DNA of 64,000 nt from Flavobacterium ovatum. GTDB taxonomy: Bacteria; Bacteroidota; Bacteroidia; Flavobacteriales; Flavobacteriaceae. The stretch lies in NCBI RefSeq assembly GCF_040703125.1, contig NZ_CP160035.1, positions 3,127,001 through 3,191,000 on the forward strand, read 5' to 3'. The notes under the pieces are model-generated. The model was not told the origin of the DNA. It saw only the letters and a list, made by a program, of their open reading frames with translations, and made no database searches. Below are positions 18,065-28,442 of the stretch, in pieces. The first letter of the stretch is position 1, and every line of letters starts with the position of its first letter. Position numbers and translations under genes: made by a program.

Positions 18065-19366
18065 CTATATTTCGTTCTTCCAATTCAATCGATCTTGTTG
18101 ATTGTATTGCCAAGGAGCACCGTTATTTTCAACATTGGTCATCATTGCATTCAATGGCATAGGAGCCGCGCTTTGTTCCATTACTAAATAACGACGCATA
18201 TCTATGATAATTGACAATGGACTAATACTTATTGGACATTCTTCCACACAAGCATTACATGAGGTACACGCCCATAATTCCTCAGGAGTGATGTAATCGT
18301 TTAATAAGGATTTATTATCCGGAATAAAAAGGCCTTTGTTGGTATCAATATTCTTCCCTACTTCTTCCAAACGGTCTCTAGTGTCCATCATAATTTTACG
18401 AGGAGACAACTTTTTCCCTGTTTGATTTGCAGGACAAACGGAAGTACATCTTCCACATTCGGTACAAGTATAAGCGTTTAATAATTGTACCCAATTCAAA
18501 TCTTGCACATCGCTGGCTCCAAATTTAACATGAACATCTCCTTCTGGAGGTGTTGCATATGGATCAGCATTAGGGTCCATCATTAGCTTAACTTCCTTGG
18601 TTACGGCTTCTAGGTTATCCAATTGCCCTAACGGATTCAAATCTGCAAAATAGGTATTAGGAAATGCTAATAAAATATGAAGATGTTTTGAAAAATATAA
18701 ATAATTCAAGAAAATTAGTATTCCAGAAATGTGCAACCACCATGCTGTTCTTTCGATTAGATGAAGAGAATTATCAGAAATACCAGTAAAGATTGGCGCT
18801 ATAAATTGTGAAATTACATTTCCAGAGTTACTCAATTGAAAATGAACATCGGTGGCATTCATCACTAAGAAAAGTGTCATCAAGACCATTTCAAAATAAA
18901 GAATATAATTGGCATCATTTTTAGGAAAACCTTTTAGATCAGGATTGATAAAACGTTTTAGTTTGATAACATTTCTTCTAATCCAAAAGACAGTCACTGC
19001 TACTAAAACAAGAAAAGCTAATATTTCAAAAGATCCGATTAAAACACCATAGAGAGTTCCTAAAGAAGAAAAGATTCTATGTGTTCCAAATAATCCATCA
19101 ATGATTATTTCTAACAATTCGATATTGATAATAACAAAACCTACATAAACAATGATGTGAAGGATTCCCGCAATAGGTCTTTTGACCATTTTTGACTGAC
19201 CTAAAGCAATCATTGCCATGTTTTTCCAACGAATATTAGAATTATCGGTACGGTCAACAGCTTTACCTAGATTGATATTTCGGCTTATTTTTTTTATATT
19301 GATAAAAAAATAACCAAAACCAAGCACGAGTAATACCGCAAAAATTATATTATCTAAATAGTTCAT
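18065..19366 (-). CDS. Membrane-bound 4Fe-4S oxidoreductase
   Basis: A 433-residue protein that joins a membrane domain to a ferredoxin domain. The N-terminal part has about five to six hydrophobic helices (near 5-22, 62-85, 95-120, 150-170 and 205-225), resembling a NarI/HdrE-like cytochrome b membrane part, with histidines such as LHIIVY and WWLHISG that could bind haem. Two 4Fe-4S motifs follow: CTECGRCTSVCP at about 299-310 and CTSCNACVEECP at about 364-375. It probably passes electrons between a membrane carrier and the CCG-domain protein downstream. The gene begins one base after the MCE gene stops, so the two are translationally close. Confidence 0.85.
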   Translation of the reverse strand: MNYLDNIIFAVLLVLGFGYFFINIKKISRNINLGKAVDRTDNSNIRWKNMAMIALGQSKMVKRPIAGILHIIVYVGFVIINIELLEIIIDGLFGTHRIFSSLGTLYGVLIGSFEILAFLVLVAVTVFWIRRNVIKLKRFINPDLKGFPKNDANYILYFEMVLMTLFLVMNATDVHFQLSNSGNVISQFIAPIFTGISDNSLHLIERTAWWLHISGILIFLNYLYFSKHLHILLAFPNTYFADLNPLGQLDNLEAVTKEVKLMMDPNADPYATPPEGDVHVKFGASDVQDLNWVQLLNAYTCTECGRCTSVCPANQTGKKLSPRKIMMDTRDRLEEVGKNIDTNKGLFIPDNKSLLNDYITPEELWACTSCNACVEECPISISPLSIIIDMRRYLVMEQSAAPMPLNAMMTNVENNGAPWQYNQQDRLNWKNEI

Positions 19367-19367
19367 A

Positions 19368-20336
19368 CTATTCGTTTTTATTAATGGAAAGAGTATCTTT
19401 TACAGGAGCTTTATAAGGTTTATTCTTTTTTCCAAAAAGAGAAACATTTACATATCGAGTAGGGTTTAACCTTAGATCTTGTAAAAGCAATTCTAACTCT
19501 TTGGACGATTTAGAGAAATTCGTGTATAAAGCTTCATCTTTAAACAATTTACCCATGGTCCCTTTTCCTGATTCTAAACCAGTCATTATACCATTAACTT
19601 TTCCTAATGTTGAATTTAAACTTTTAATGGTTTTACCAATATTAGCCTTATTGATTGAATCGGAAATTTTAGAAAAATCGTCGGAAATTTTATTAAAGTT
19701 TGTTACCATTCCTTTAATTTGACCTTTATTATCATCTAAAATAGTATTCACGTTAGCAGAAGCTTTGTGAAATTGTTCCATAGTTTCACTTAATTCAGCT
19801 AAACTTTTCTTCAAGTCATCCTGTCCTTTTTTGTCTAAAACATTATTAAGTCCCGAAATTAATTGATCTGCATTAATTAACAATTTCTCAATTTTAACTT
19901 GTAGCGGAACTAATTGATCGCCAATTTTTTGTGTAAGACCTAATCGAACGTTCCCATTGAATTTGTCACCAGACTCTGCTAAAATTTTATCTTCAAAATT
20001 TGGCTCAATAGCAATTTGCTTTCCTCCTATAAATCCGGGTTCATATATAACTGCTGAACTTGATTTAGATATAGGGAAATCGGTTTTAACCTGAAATTCT
20101 ACTAACAATTTCCCTGTAATAGGATTGATAGAAATTTTATTTATTTTTCCGATCACTAGTCCATTCAAAGTAATAGGTGCTGACTTTGCTAAGCCTTCTA
20201 CATTTTCATATTCTACATAGAAAGTCTTGTAACTAGTAAACAGATCTCTCCCTTTTAAGAAACTGTATCCCCAAATAAATAATAAAATAGATGCAATTAC
20301 TAAGATTGCCGTTTTAATCTCTCTTGTTAATTTCAA
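19368..20336 (-). CDS. MCE/MlaD-family lipid-transport substrate-binding protein
   Basis: A 322-residue membrane-anchored periplasmic protein. One N-terminal helix (about 9-26, TAILVIASILLFIWGYSF) is followed by an MCE domain (about 38-115, with VEGLAKSAPITLNGLVIGKI and PGFIGGKQIAIEP), then a long helical segment (about 135-290). MlaD-like proteins form hexameric rings that carry phospholipids between the membranes. No permease or ATPase of an Mla system is next to it. The only in-frame start is TTG at 20336. It lies 49 bp after the amidase gene and 1 bp before the Fe-S membrane gene, so it is in the same transcript. Confidence 0.85.
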   Translation of the reverse strand: MKLTREIKTAILVIASILLFIWGYSFLKGRDLFTSYKTFYVEYENVEGLAKSAPITLNGLVIGKINKISINPITGKLLVEFQVKTDFPISKSSSAVIYEPGFIGGKQIAIEPNFEDKILAESGDKFNGNVRLGLTQKIGDQLVPLQVKIEKLLINADQLISGLNNVLDKKGQDDLKKSLAELSETMEQFHKASANVNTILDDNKGQIKGMVTNFNKISDDFSKISDSINKANIGKTIKSLNSTLGKVNGIMTGLESGKGTMGKLFKDEALYTNFSKSSKELELLLQDLRLNPTRYVNVSLFGKKNKPYKAPVKDTLSINKNE

Positions 20337-20385
20337 AATGTATGAATTTTGTACAAATTTAATATAAAATATTCAGAACCTAACT

Positions 20386-21546
20386 TTATTTAATAGCTTC
20401 TTGAACACTAACTTTTTTACCTCCTACAAAAGCAGTTATAAATGCAAACTCATAACCCTTTGACTTAGCCTCATCTAATAATTTTTTAGCCTCATTATAA
20501 TCTTTAGTATCCCCATACATATAACGGTATAAACTATCTTCATAATTCACTGAAATTTCATTTAAGCCTTTAAAATTTTTGGCAATTAAAGGAATTTTTT
20601 TACTTATCGCTGAGATTTGAACTTTAAAAACAGTATCGGCAGAAGATTGATTTACTCCAGCATTTGATTTAACGCCTTCTATAATTCTTGTTACTGGACT
20701 GGTGGTATCTTTTGCTACAGGTTTGTTCACCACCTTAGGAGCCGATTTCAGCGTTTCTACAGGCTCCGAACCATTACCATAATATTCATTTTTATACCTA
20801 ATAATTGCATTAGTAATAGACCTTGCAATTTCTCTTTGTCCGTTTTCAGAATCTAAATACACCCCTTCAGAAGGATTCGAAATAAAACCCGTTTCAATTA
20901 AAACCCTAGGCATATAAGCCTTATGAAGAACCATAAATGGGGCTTGCTTCACTCCTCCTCCTCGTATTATCTTTCCGATTTTATCAAATTCATCTTCTAT
21001 TTTACTTGCCAAAGAAATACTATTTTCTAAATATTCTTCTTGCATCAACATCATCCCAATCATAGTTTCAGGAGAATTAGGGTCAAATCCCTCATATTTT
21101 CTCTTATAATCTTTCTCTAAAGTAATAACAGAGTTTTCCTTTTTAGCCACTTCCATGTTTGAACTAATTTTATTCATACCCATTACATAGGTCTCAGTTC
21201 CAAGAGCAGCTGTGTTTTTGTTAGCATTACAATGAATAGAAACAAATATGCTAGCATTTTCTCTATTGGCAATATTAGCTCTTTCGACTAAATCAATAAA
21301 AACATCCGTTTTTCTGGTATAATTAACATTGATTCTTGGATATGCCTCAAGCATTTCTCCAACTTTAAGGACAATTGCTAAAGCAACATTTTTCTCTACA
21401 CGTCCACTATAAACAGCCCCAAAATCATGACCACCATGGCCTGCATCTAATGTCACTTTAAAGATATTAGATTGACTATAAGCTGATAATGATGAAACTA
21501 TTACAAGAAATGTAAAAATTACTTTAATTTTATTCAAAACGTTCAT
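20386..21546 (-). CDS. amiC: N-acetylmuramoyl-L-alanine amidase with SPOR-like tail
   Basis: Periplasmic zinc amidase that cleaves the peptide side chain from muramic acid in peptidoglycan, as AmiA/B/C do during cell separation. Signal peptide about 1-24. Amidase_3 domain about 28-255 with zinc and catalytic residues in VTLDAGHGGHDFGA, the Glu of EKNVALAI, FVSIHCNAN and LIETGFISNPSEG. A low-complexity linker (about 260-305) precedes a C-terminal segment (FKVQISAISKKIPL ... YRYMYGDTKDYNEAKKLLDEAKSKGYEFAFITAF), which looks like a SPOR peptidoglycan-binding domain. First gene of the minus-strand cluster; divergent from the LptD-like gene. The symbol follows the family, not an orthology test. Confidence 0.88.
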   Translation of the reverse strand: MNVLNKIKVIFTFLVIVSSLSAYSQSNIFKVTLDAGHGGHDFGAVYSGRVEKNVALAIVLKVGEMLEAYPRINVNYTRKTDVFIDLVERANIANRENASIFVSIHCNANKNTAALGTETYVMGMNKISSNMEVAKKENSVITLEKDYKRKYEGFDPNSPETMIGMMLMQEEYLENSISLASKIEDEFDKIGKIIRGGGVKQAPFMVLHKAYMPRVLIETGFISNPSEGVYLDSENGQREIARSITNAIIRYKNEYYGNGSEPVETLKSAPKVVNKPVAKDTTSPVTRIIEGVKSNAGVNQSSADTVFKVQISAISKKIPLIAKNFKGLNEISVNYEDSLYRYMYGDTKDYNEAKKLLDEAKSKGYEFAFITAFVGGKKVSVQEAIK

Positions 21547-21661
21547 AAATTATAAAGTTAATTTAATTAAAAAGCTATCGTTATAATTTGGGCAATTGAT
21601 TATTTTTGGAAAAAAATAATATGTAAGTTTGCCACTTCAAATAGCGAGCCATAATTTTTTA

Positions 21662-21692
21662 CAAAAATAGTATTTAAACCTTTGCAGACAAA
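21662..21692 (-). promoter_or_regulatory. Promoter of the amidase-MCE-Fe-S cluster
   Basis: Minus-strand TATTTTTG (21669-21662) matches the -7 consensus exactly. TTTG (21692-21689) is 19 bases upstream, the canonical Bacteroidota spacing. The predicted leader is about 110 nt. The upstream box lies within the first codons of the divergent gene. Confidence 0.5.
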
Positions 21693-24372
21693 CTTATTTA
21701 ATATCGTTTTATTATCATTTATCCTTACACTTGGATATAATAATTTATACTCTCAAGATTTGCCAAAAAAGCCAAGGGCTATTCCTATTATAAAACAAGC
21801 AGATACTGTACCAAAAACTACTATTAAAGACAAATCAGTAATAACTAAAGTTTCTGATACCCTAAAAAAAAGGGATACTATCAAAACACAAAAACCTTTT
21901 TTAGACGGAATTGTAAAATACAAAGCCAATAAATACGCTAAAATTGATCAGAAAAAAAAATTGATCACCCTTTACGATCAAGCTGAACTTTACTATCAAG
22001 ATATAGAACTGAAATCGGGCATCATCGTTTTAAACTATGAAAAAAATGAAGTTTATGCTGGTAGAATTAAAGACTCAACGGGTAAATTTACACAATATCC
22101 TAATTTCAAACAGGGCGAAAATGTTATTGAACCTGACTCCATTCGCTTTAACTTTAAATCAAAAAAGGCTTTAATTTGGAATTCAAGAACGGAACAAGGA
22201 GAATTTAAAGTAAAAGCTAGTATTACCAAAAAAGAAAATGATTCGGTTTATTTTCTAAAAGGCGCTCGATTTACCACTTCAACTAACGTGGATAACCCTG
22301 AATATTACTTCCAAACCAGTAAAGTGAAATTTATACCTGGAAAAAAAGTAATTACTGGGATGACACATATGGTTATTGCCAATGTTCCTACGCCAATAGC
22401 ATTTCCCTTTGCTTATTTCCCAATGAGCAAAGAAACTAATGTTTCAGGAGTAATACTACCTAGTTACAACGACTCTAATACCCGAGGTTTTTCATTGCAA
22501 AATGGAGGATATTATTTTGCGTTAAGCGATAACTATGACTTAACTGCTATTGGAGACTACTATACTAATGGTAGTTATGGATTGCGATTTGAGTCTGCTT
22601 ATGCCAAGCGCTACCAATTTAGAGGGAATTTCAATTTTAGATATGAAAATTTAATTTCTAGCGAAAGAGGTTATCCAGATTATTCAAAACAAAAAATTTA
22701 CAACATTCAATGGTCTCACTCTAGAGATACAAAAGCAAATCCTAATTCTAGCTTTTCTGCCTCAGTCAACCTTGGTAGTAGTAAATATTTTAACCAATCT
22801 ATCAATCAATCTAATATTGGCTCTAGACTAAACAACACTTTAAGTTCATCTGTTTCGTACTCAAAAACATTCAACAGTGTTCCTGAGGTTAGAATGTCTC
22901 TTACAGCAACACATTCACAAAACACACAGACAGAAACTATAGATATGACATTACCTACACTACAATTAAGTGTAGATAGAATCTATCCGTTTGCGGGTAA
23001 AAATGACACTAAAAAAGGGTTTATCAAGAATATCAACCTGCAATACAATTTGAACGGAAAAAATAGTTTTACCACTACTGATTCTTTATTTTTTAAACCA
23101 CAAATGTTTGACAATGCTAAAATAGGAGCACAACACAGTATCCCTCTTAGTACAAACTTTAAGTTATTCAAATATTTCAGTGCTTCCACTTCTGCAAATT
23201 ATGAAGAAGTTTGGTATGCCAAAACAATCAAAAAAAGTTATGACACTGACCAAAGTGCAGTTGTTAGCGAGCTTCAAAATGGTTTTGATGCCTATAGAAC
23301 CTACTCCTTTTCATCAAGCTTAGGGACTACAATTTATGGTACTTTTAATTTTGGTGAAGATAAAAAAATAAAATCGCTAAGACACGTCATGCGTCCTTCA
23401 CTTTCCTATAGTTATACTCCTAGTTTTGAAAAATACTATGATACCTACGCAACAGATGCTACCGGGACTACCGCACAATATTCAAGATTTGAAGACGGTA
23501 TATATGGCGCTCCTGGACTCACAAAATCAAGCAATCTAGGTTTCAGTTTAAGCAACACTTTTGAAGCCAAAGTAACAGACAGAGATAGCACTAAAACTGA
23601 AGCTAAAAAGATAATGTTACTTAATAATCTAAATTTATCTACCAGTTACGACTTAAATGCAGATGGAGTAACTAGTTTAGCTTGGTCTCCTGTAAGAGTT
23701 AGCGGTGGAACGCAATTATTTAAAGATAAAATGATTGTTAATTTTGGTACTACACTTGACCCCTACGCTATTGACAATTCAGGAAATAGAATTAACACTT
23801 TTAATATTGATAACGGTGGTAGTTTATTCAGAATGACAAGTGCTAATATGACTATCAATTATTCGCTTTCTAGTAAGGATAGCGATAAGAATGACAAAGA
23901 AAAGGATTCTCAAACTCAAAGAAATGGTGGAAGGGAGGATGATCTTTTTGGTTCAGCTTCTGACCTTGGCAATAACAAAAAGAGTCTTTTTGATGGTAGT
24001 GAAGAAAAAGGTGAGGATGTCGTGTCTGAATTTTTTAAATCTAAAATACCATGGGACATGACTTTTGCCTATTCCTTAACTTATAGCAATACGAATCGAG
24101 AAAAAACGTTTTCTGGAAATTCATTAATGATTTCTGCTAATACTGATTTGACACCAAAGTGGAAAATTGGAATTTCTACAGGTTATGATTTTGTTCAAAA
24201 AGGAGTTACCTACACACAATTACGCTTAGAGAGAGACTTGTCGAGCTGGAGAATGAGTGTTAACTGGACACCATTTGGAACTAATGCTAATTGGAATTTC
24301 TTTATTGGAATAAAATCAGGAATCCTTAGCGACATTAAGTGGGACAAGAATAGTACTACTACAACACGTTAA
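21682..24372 (+). CDS. lptD: LptD-like outer-membrane LPS-assembly protein
   Basis: An 896-residue outer-membrane protein resembling the Bacteroidota LptD/OstA family, which inserts lipopolysaccharide into the outer leaflet. Signal peptide about 1-24 (ends NNLYSQ). A basic Lys/Thr-rich segment follows, then an OstA-like beta-jellyroll (about 68-225, with ELYYQDIELKSGIIVLNYEKNEVYA) and a long C-terminal barrel with FPFAYFP and many aromatic strands. A Ser/Asp/Lys-rich loop near 735-785 is an insertion. The start is TTG at 21682, since the frame above it has no ATG before the stop at 21652. On the plus strand TAAGTTTG (21624-21631) matches the -7 consensus and could drive it. Confidence 0.85.
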   Translation: MQTNLFNIVLLSFILTLGYNNLYSQDLPKKPRAIPIIKQADTVPKTTIKDKSVITKVSDTLKKRDTIKTQKPFLDGIVKYKANKYAKIDQKKKLITLYDQAELYYQDIELKSGIIVLNYEKNEVYAGRIKDSTGKFTQYPNFKQGENVIEPDSIRFNFKSKKALIWNSRTEQGEFKVKASITKKENDSVYFLKGARFTTSTNVDNPEYYFQTSKVKFIPGKKVITGMTHMVIANVPTPIAFPFAYFPMSKETNVSGVILPSYNDSNTRGFSLQNGGYYFALSDNYDLTAIGDYYTNGSYGLRFESAYAKRYQFRGNFNFRYENLISSERGYPDYSKQKIYNIQWSHSRDTKANPNSSFSASVNLGSSKYFNQSINQSNIGSRLNNTLSSSVSYSKTFNSVPEVRMSLTATHSQNTQTETIDMTLPTLQLSVDRIYPFAGKNDTKKGFIKNINLQYNLNGKNSFTTTDSLFFKPQMFDNAKIGAQHSIPLSTNFKLFKYFSASTSANYEEVWYAKTIKKSYDTDQSAVVSELQNGFDAYRTYSFSSSLGTTIYGTFNFGEDKKIKSLRHVMRPSLSYSYTPSFEKYYDTYATDATGTTAQYSRFEDGIYGAPGLTKSSNLGFSLSNTFEAKVTDRDSTKTEAKKIMLLNNLNLSTSYDLNADGVTSLAWSPVRVSGGTQLFKDKMIVNFGTTLDPYAIDNSGNRINTFNIDNGGSLFRMTSANMTINYSLSSKDSDKNDKEKDSQTQRNGGREDDLFGSASDLGNNKKSLFDGSEEKGEDVVSEFFKSKIPWDMTFAYSLTYSNTNREKTFSGNSLMISANTDLTPKWKIGISTGYDFVQKGVTYTQLRLERDLSSWRMSVNWTPFGTNANWNFFIGIKSGILSDIKWDKNSTTTTR

Positions 24373-24451
24373 TAAATATATTTTTTTATCTTTAACACAC
24401 TATTTTAGTAAAAAAAATGATTGCCATTTATTTCTTAAAAATACTTTCATT

Positions 24452-24832
24452 ATGAAAACAATAATTTTCACAGCAGAAGCTCCTGCACCAATTGGACCTT
24501 ATAGTCAAGGCATATTACATAATGATACTTTGTACATTTCAGGTCAAATTGCCATTAACCCAGAAACTGGTGATATAACTACCAATAGTATAGAAGTAGA
24601 AACCATACAAGTAATGGAGAACTTAAAAGCGATACTTAAAGCTGCAAATATGACCTTTGAAAATGTTGTAAAAGCTACTATTTTCATCACTAATATGAAT
24701 GATTTTGGGAGCATCAATACAGTATACGGTTCTTATCTAAATGAAAAAACCGCTCCAGCTCGTGAAACGGTTCAAGTGGCAGGTTTGCCAAAAAATGTAA
24801 ATGTTGAAATTTCTATGATTGCAATGCTATAG
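24452..24832 (+). CDS. ridA: RidA family enamine/imine deaminase
   Basis: A 126-residue cytosolic YjgF/YER057c/UK114-type protein. It hydrolyses reactive enamine/imine intermediates such as 2-aminoacrylate made by PLP enzymes, protecting them from damage. Motifs: IGPYSQ at 14-19, the active-site arginine Arg104 in APARETVQV and the conserved Glu119 in NVEISMIA, both at positions seen in the E. coli protein. Full length for the family. It starts 80 bp after the LptD-like gene and overlaps the convergent mgsA gene by 20 bp at its 3' end. Confidence 0.93.
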   Translation: MKTIIFTAEAPAPIGPYSQGILHNDTLYISGQIAINPETGDITTNSIEVETIQVMENLKAILKAANMTFENVVKATIFITNMNDFGSINTVYGSYLNEKTAPARETVQVAGLPKNVNVEISMIAML

Positions 24833-25193
24833 TAATTGCATTCAATAACAACTGTGCCGAAGCTTCATTGGTTGCAATAGGCACATTGTGCACATCACAT
24901 ACTCTAAGCAACATATTGATATCTACTTCGTGTGCATGACTTGCTAAAGGGTCTTTAAAAAACAAAACCATTTTAGTTTTTCCCTCCGCTACTCTTGCGG
25001 CAATTTGAGCATCCCCACCCAATGGCCCAGAGAGCATTTTTTTAACTTTAAAACCAGCTTTTTCAGCCTTACCACCAGTAGTCCCTGTAGCGATGATTCT
25101 AATTTTCTCCGTTTGTAAAATTTTAATATTTTTATTCAAAAACTGAACCATATCTACTTTTTTACCATCGTGTGCTATTATTGCTATTTCCAT
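24813..25193 (-). CDS. mgsA: Methylglyoxal synthase
   Basis: Converts dihydroxyacetone phosphate to methylglyoxal and phosphate, a bypass of lower glycolysis. 126 residues, slightly shorter than the E. coli enzyme. Catalytic and phosphate-binding residues are visible: His8 in IAHDGKK, the TGTTG loop (36-40), SGPLGGDAQ with Asp61 (equivalent to E. coli Asp71), Asp81, His88 and Asp91. It begins 5 bp after the kinase-like gene stops, so the two form a short minus-strand operon next to pfkA-gapA, consistent with a glycolytic/amino-sugar setting. Confidence 0.93.
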   Translation of the reverse strand: MEIAIIAHDGKKVDMVQFLNKNIKILQTEKIRIIATGTTGGKAEKAGFKVKKMLSGPLGGDAQIAARVAEGKTKMVLFFKDPLASHAHEVDINMLLRVCDVHNVPIATNEASAQLLLNAITIALQS

Positions 25194-25198
25194 AAAAA

Positions 25199-26053
25199 TT
25201 ATTTATTTTCAGAATGATGTGCGATTAAACCATCTATTGGTCTTCTTAGTACATTCCCTAATTGAAGTCCGTATTTATCAAAAGTAATTTGTAATTCTTC
25301 TCTCAAATAGTAGGCAATAGAACCTACGAAATGAACGGGAACTTCTTTGCAATTATCGTACTGTTTTACATAATTTTTCACAAAAGATTTCATTCCTTTG
25401 AAAATAATTTTTTTACAAAACTCGGTGTCTTTATGCTGAATTAAGAATTTAGCAAATGTCGCCATATAAGCATTAGGGTTTGGTTCTTTGTATAATTTTG
25501 CCTTTAAAAAATCTGGCTCTAAATTATATTCTTTTTCAAATTCAACCGCTAATTCTTTAGGCATTTTATTGAAATAATATTTACGTATTAATTCTTTTCC
25601 AAAAACATTACCACTACAATCATCCATGATAATATAGCCTAAAGACTGTACTTTTTGATGTAATATTTTACCATCAAAATAACTACAATTAGATCCAGTA
25701 CCAAGGATACATACTATTGCTTTCTCATCTTTAGGAGTCGTTGCATATACTGCTGCATAGGTATCTTCTTCAACTACAACTGTGGTAGCATTAGAAAAAT
25801 ATTCCTTGAAAATTGTTGAAAGTGAACTTTTCATTCTATCTGTTCCACAACCAGCTCCATAAAAATACAAATGTGTTGCTTTATCTTTATTTTGCTCAAT
25901 ATCAAAACGATCATTAATACGTTCAATTATGACTTCCTTACTTAGTACCTCTGGATTCAAACCTAAAGTTTGTGTGGTAAATAAAACTTTACCTTCATCA
26001 TCAATCGCAATCCAATCTGCTTTGGTTGAACCACTATCCACTAATAATCTCAT
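25199..26053 (-). CDS. N-acetylglucosamine kinase-like ATPase (BadF/BadG family)
   Basis: A 284-residue sugar kinase of the ASKHA fold. The N-terminal phosphate-1 motif LLVDSGSTKADW is at 3-14, adenosine/phosphate-2 region CILGTGSNCSYFDG near 115-128, and a C-terminal VHFVGSIAYYLREEL matches the BadF/BadG/BcrA/BcrD and mammalian NAGK-type family. It most likely phosphorylates GlcNAc or another amino sugar, perhaps from peptidoglycan recycling; substrate not shown by sequence. Followed by mgsA at 5 bp. Separated from gapA by a terminator. Confidence 0.8.
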   Translation of the reverse strand: MRLLVDSGSTKADWIAIDDEGKVLFTTQTLGLNPEVLSKEVIIERINDRFDIEQNKDKATHLYFYGAGCGTDRMKSSLSTIFKEYFSNATTVVVEEDTYAAVYATTPKDEKAIVCILGTGSNCSYFDGKILHQKVQSLGYIIMDDCSGNVFGKELIRKYYFNKMPKELAVEFEKEYNLEPDFLKAKLYKEPNPNAYMATFAKFLIQHKDTEFCKKIIFKGMKSFVKNYVKQYDNCKEVPVHFVGSIAYYLREELQITFDKYGLQLGNVLRRPIDGLIAHHSENK

Positions 26054-26112
26054 GCGTTTTGGTTTTTTATGGTTATTATATTTTTATGAAAGATAATTTA
26101 TTTATTGAATAT

Positions 26113-26150
26113 AAAAAAATCCCGTTAATTGTTAAAAAAACGGGATTTTT
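26113..26150 (-). terminator. Terminator of the pfkA-gapA operon
   Basis: Stem AAAAATCCCGTT (26115-26126) / AACGGGATTTTT (26139-26150) with A/T runs on both sides. It lies 24 bp after the gapA stop and ends minus-strand transcription before the sugar-kinase gene. Confidence 0.9.
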
Positions 26151-26173
26151 ATTATAAAATTTCAATCAATTGA

Positions 26174-27193
<1,020 letters not shown>

Positions 27194-27222
27194 TTATTAT
27201 TGTTTATTTTTTTTCTTATGTA

Positions 27223-28209
27223 TTATGTTGACATAATATCTGAAACGCGTAATAATTCAATATCAATTTCTGATTTTGATTTAATAGCTTGTTCCAATGG
27301 TGTCAACTCCACTTTATTATTTTGTAAACCTACCATGTAGTTTGATTTACCTTCCATTAAAGACTCTACAGCCTTCACACCTAAACGGCTCGCCAAAACT
27401 CTGTCAAAACATGAAGGAGAACCTCCTCTTTGCATGTGACCTAAAACAGATACTCTTACATCATATTCAGGCAAATTAGCCTCAACATAATCTTTTAGTT
27501 CAAAAACCGTTTTACCAATTTTATCCCCTTCAGCAATTACAACAATACTAGATGATTTACCTGATGCTTTACTCTTTTTCAAAGACTCTAAAAGTCTATC
27601 TAAACCTAATTTTTCTTCAGGAATCAATATTTCTTCAGCTCCAGCTCCAATTCCTGCATTTAATGCAATATGACCAGCATCTCTACCCATAACCTCTACA
27701 AAGAATAGACGGTTGTGAGAAATAGCGGTATCTCTAATTTTATCAATACATTCTACAACAGTATTTAAAGCAGTATCATAACCAAGTGTATGACTTGTAC
27801 CAAAAATATCGTTATCAATTGTTCCTGGAATTCCAATTATTGGAAAATTATACTCTGAATTAAAAAGTAATCCTCCTGTAAAGGTTCCGTCTCCTCCAAT
27901 TACTACCAAAGCATCAATACCAGCTTTTAGCAATTGTTCGTGTGCTTTTTTACGACCTTCTGTTGTTCTAAATTCAGTTGAACGTGCTGATTTTAAAATA
28001 GTACCTCCTTTATTCACAATATTATTTACTGAACGTGGACCCATTTCGGCAAAATCACCTTCAATCATTCCTTGGTAACCTCTATAAATACCTACACACT
28101 CAATTTTATGATAAGCACAAGTTCTAACAACAGAACGAATAGCAGCATTCATTCCAGGTGAATCACCACCTGAAGTCAAAACTCCTATTTTATTAATCTT
28201 ATTTGACAT
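27223..28209 (-). CDS. pfkA: ATP-dependent 6-phosphofructokinase (intact copy)
   Basis: Phosphorylates fructose 6-phosphate, the committed step of glycolysis. 328 residues from the ATG at 28209 (MSNKINKIGVLTSGGDSPG). The frame continues 16 codons further upstream, but that stretch does not fit the family's N-terminus. Motifs: GGDSPG at 14-19, ATP-binding GGDGT at 105-109, and PGTIDND at 128-134 with the catalytic aspartates. The C-terminus is complete. The 5' two thirds (from 27533) lie inside the 18.5-kb duplicated unit; a truncated second copy appears at 46005-46682. Confidence 0.96.
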   Translation of the reverse strand: MSNKINKIGVLTSGGDSPGMNAAIRSVVRTCAYHKIECVGIYRGYQGMIEGDFAEMGPRSVNNIVNKGGTILKSARSTEFRTTEGRKKAHEQLLKAGIDALVVIGGDGTFTGGLLFNSEYNFPIIGIPGTIDNDIFGTSHTLGYDTALNTVVECIDKIRDTAISHNRLFFVEVMGRDAGHIALNAGIGAGAEEILIPEEKLGLDRLLESLKKSKASGKSSSIVVIAEGDKIGKTVFELKDYVEANLPEYDVRVSVLGHMQRGGSPSCFDRVLASRLGVKAVESLMEGKSNYMVGLQNNKVELTPLEQAIKSKSEIDIELLRVSDIMST

Positions 28210-28442
28210 TGTTTTTAGTTTAAGTCGTAAATTTAAGAAACATATCGCACTTTTCAACCTTATGAAATACTAAATTACTCAACCTCAGTAAATTCAAACG
28301 TTTTCGTTAATAAGTTTTCAAAAAAACAAAAAAAAATCAGTTTAACTAACATAAATCTATTTTTTTCATGTTTAACTAACAATTAATCATAATTTGAAAA
28401 TTTTTAAATAAAAACAACAATCCTGAATTTTCTATCTACAAC

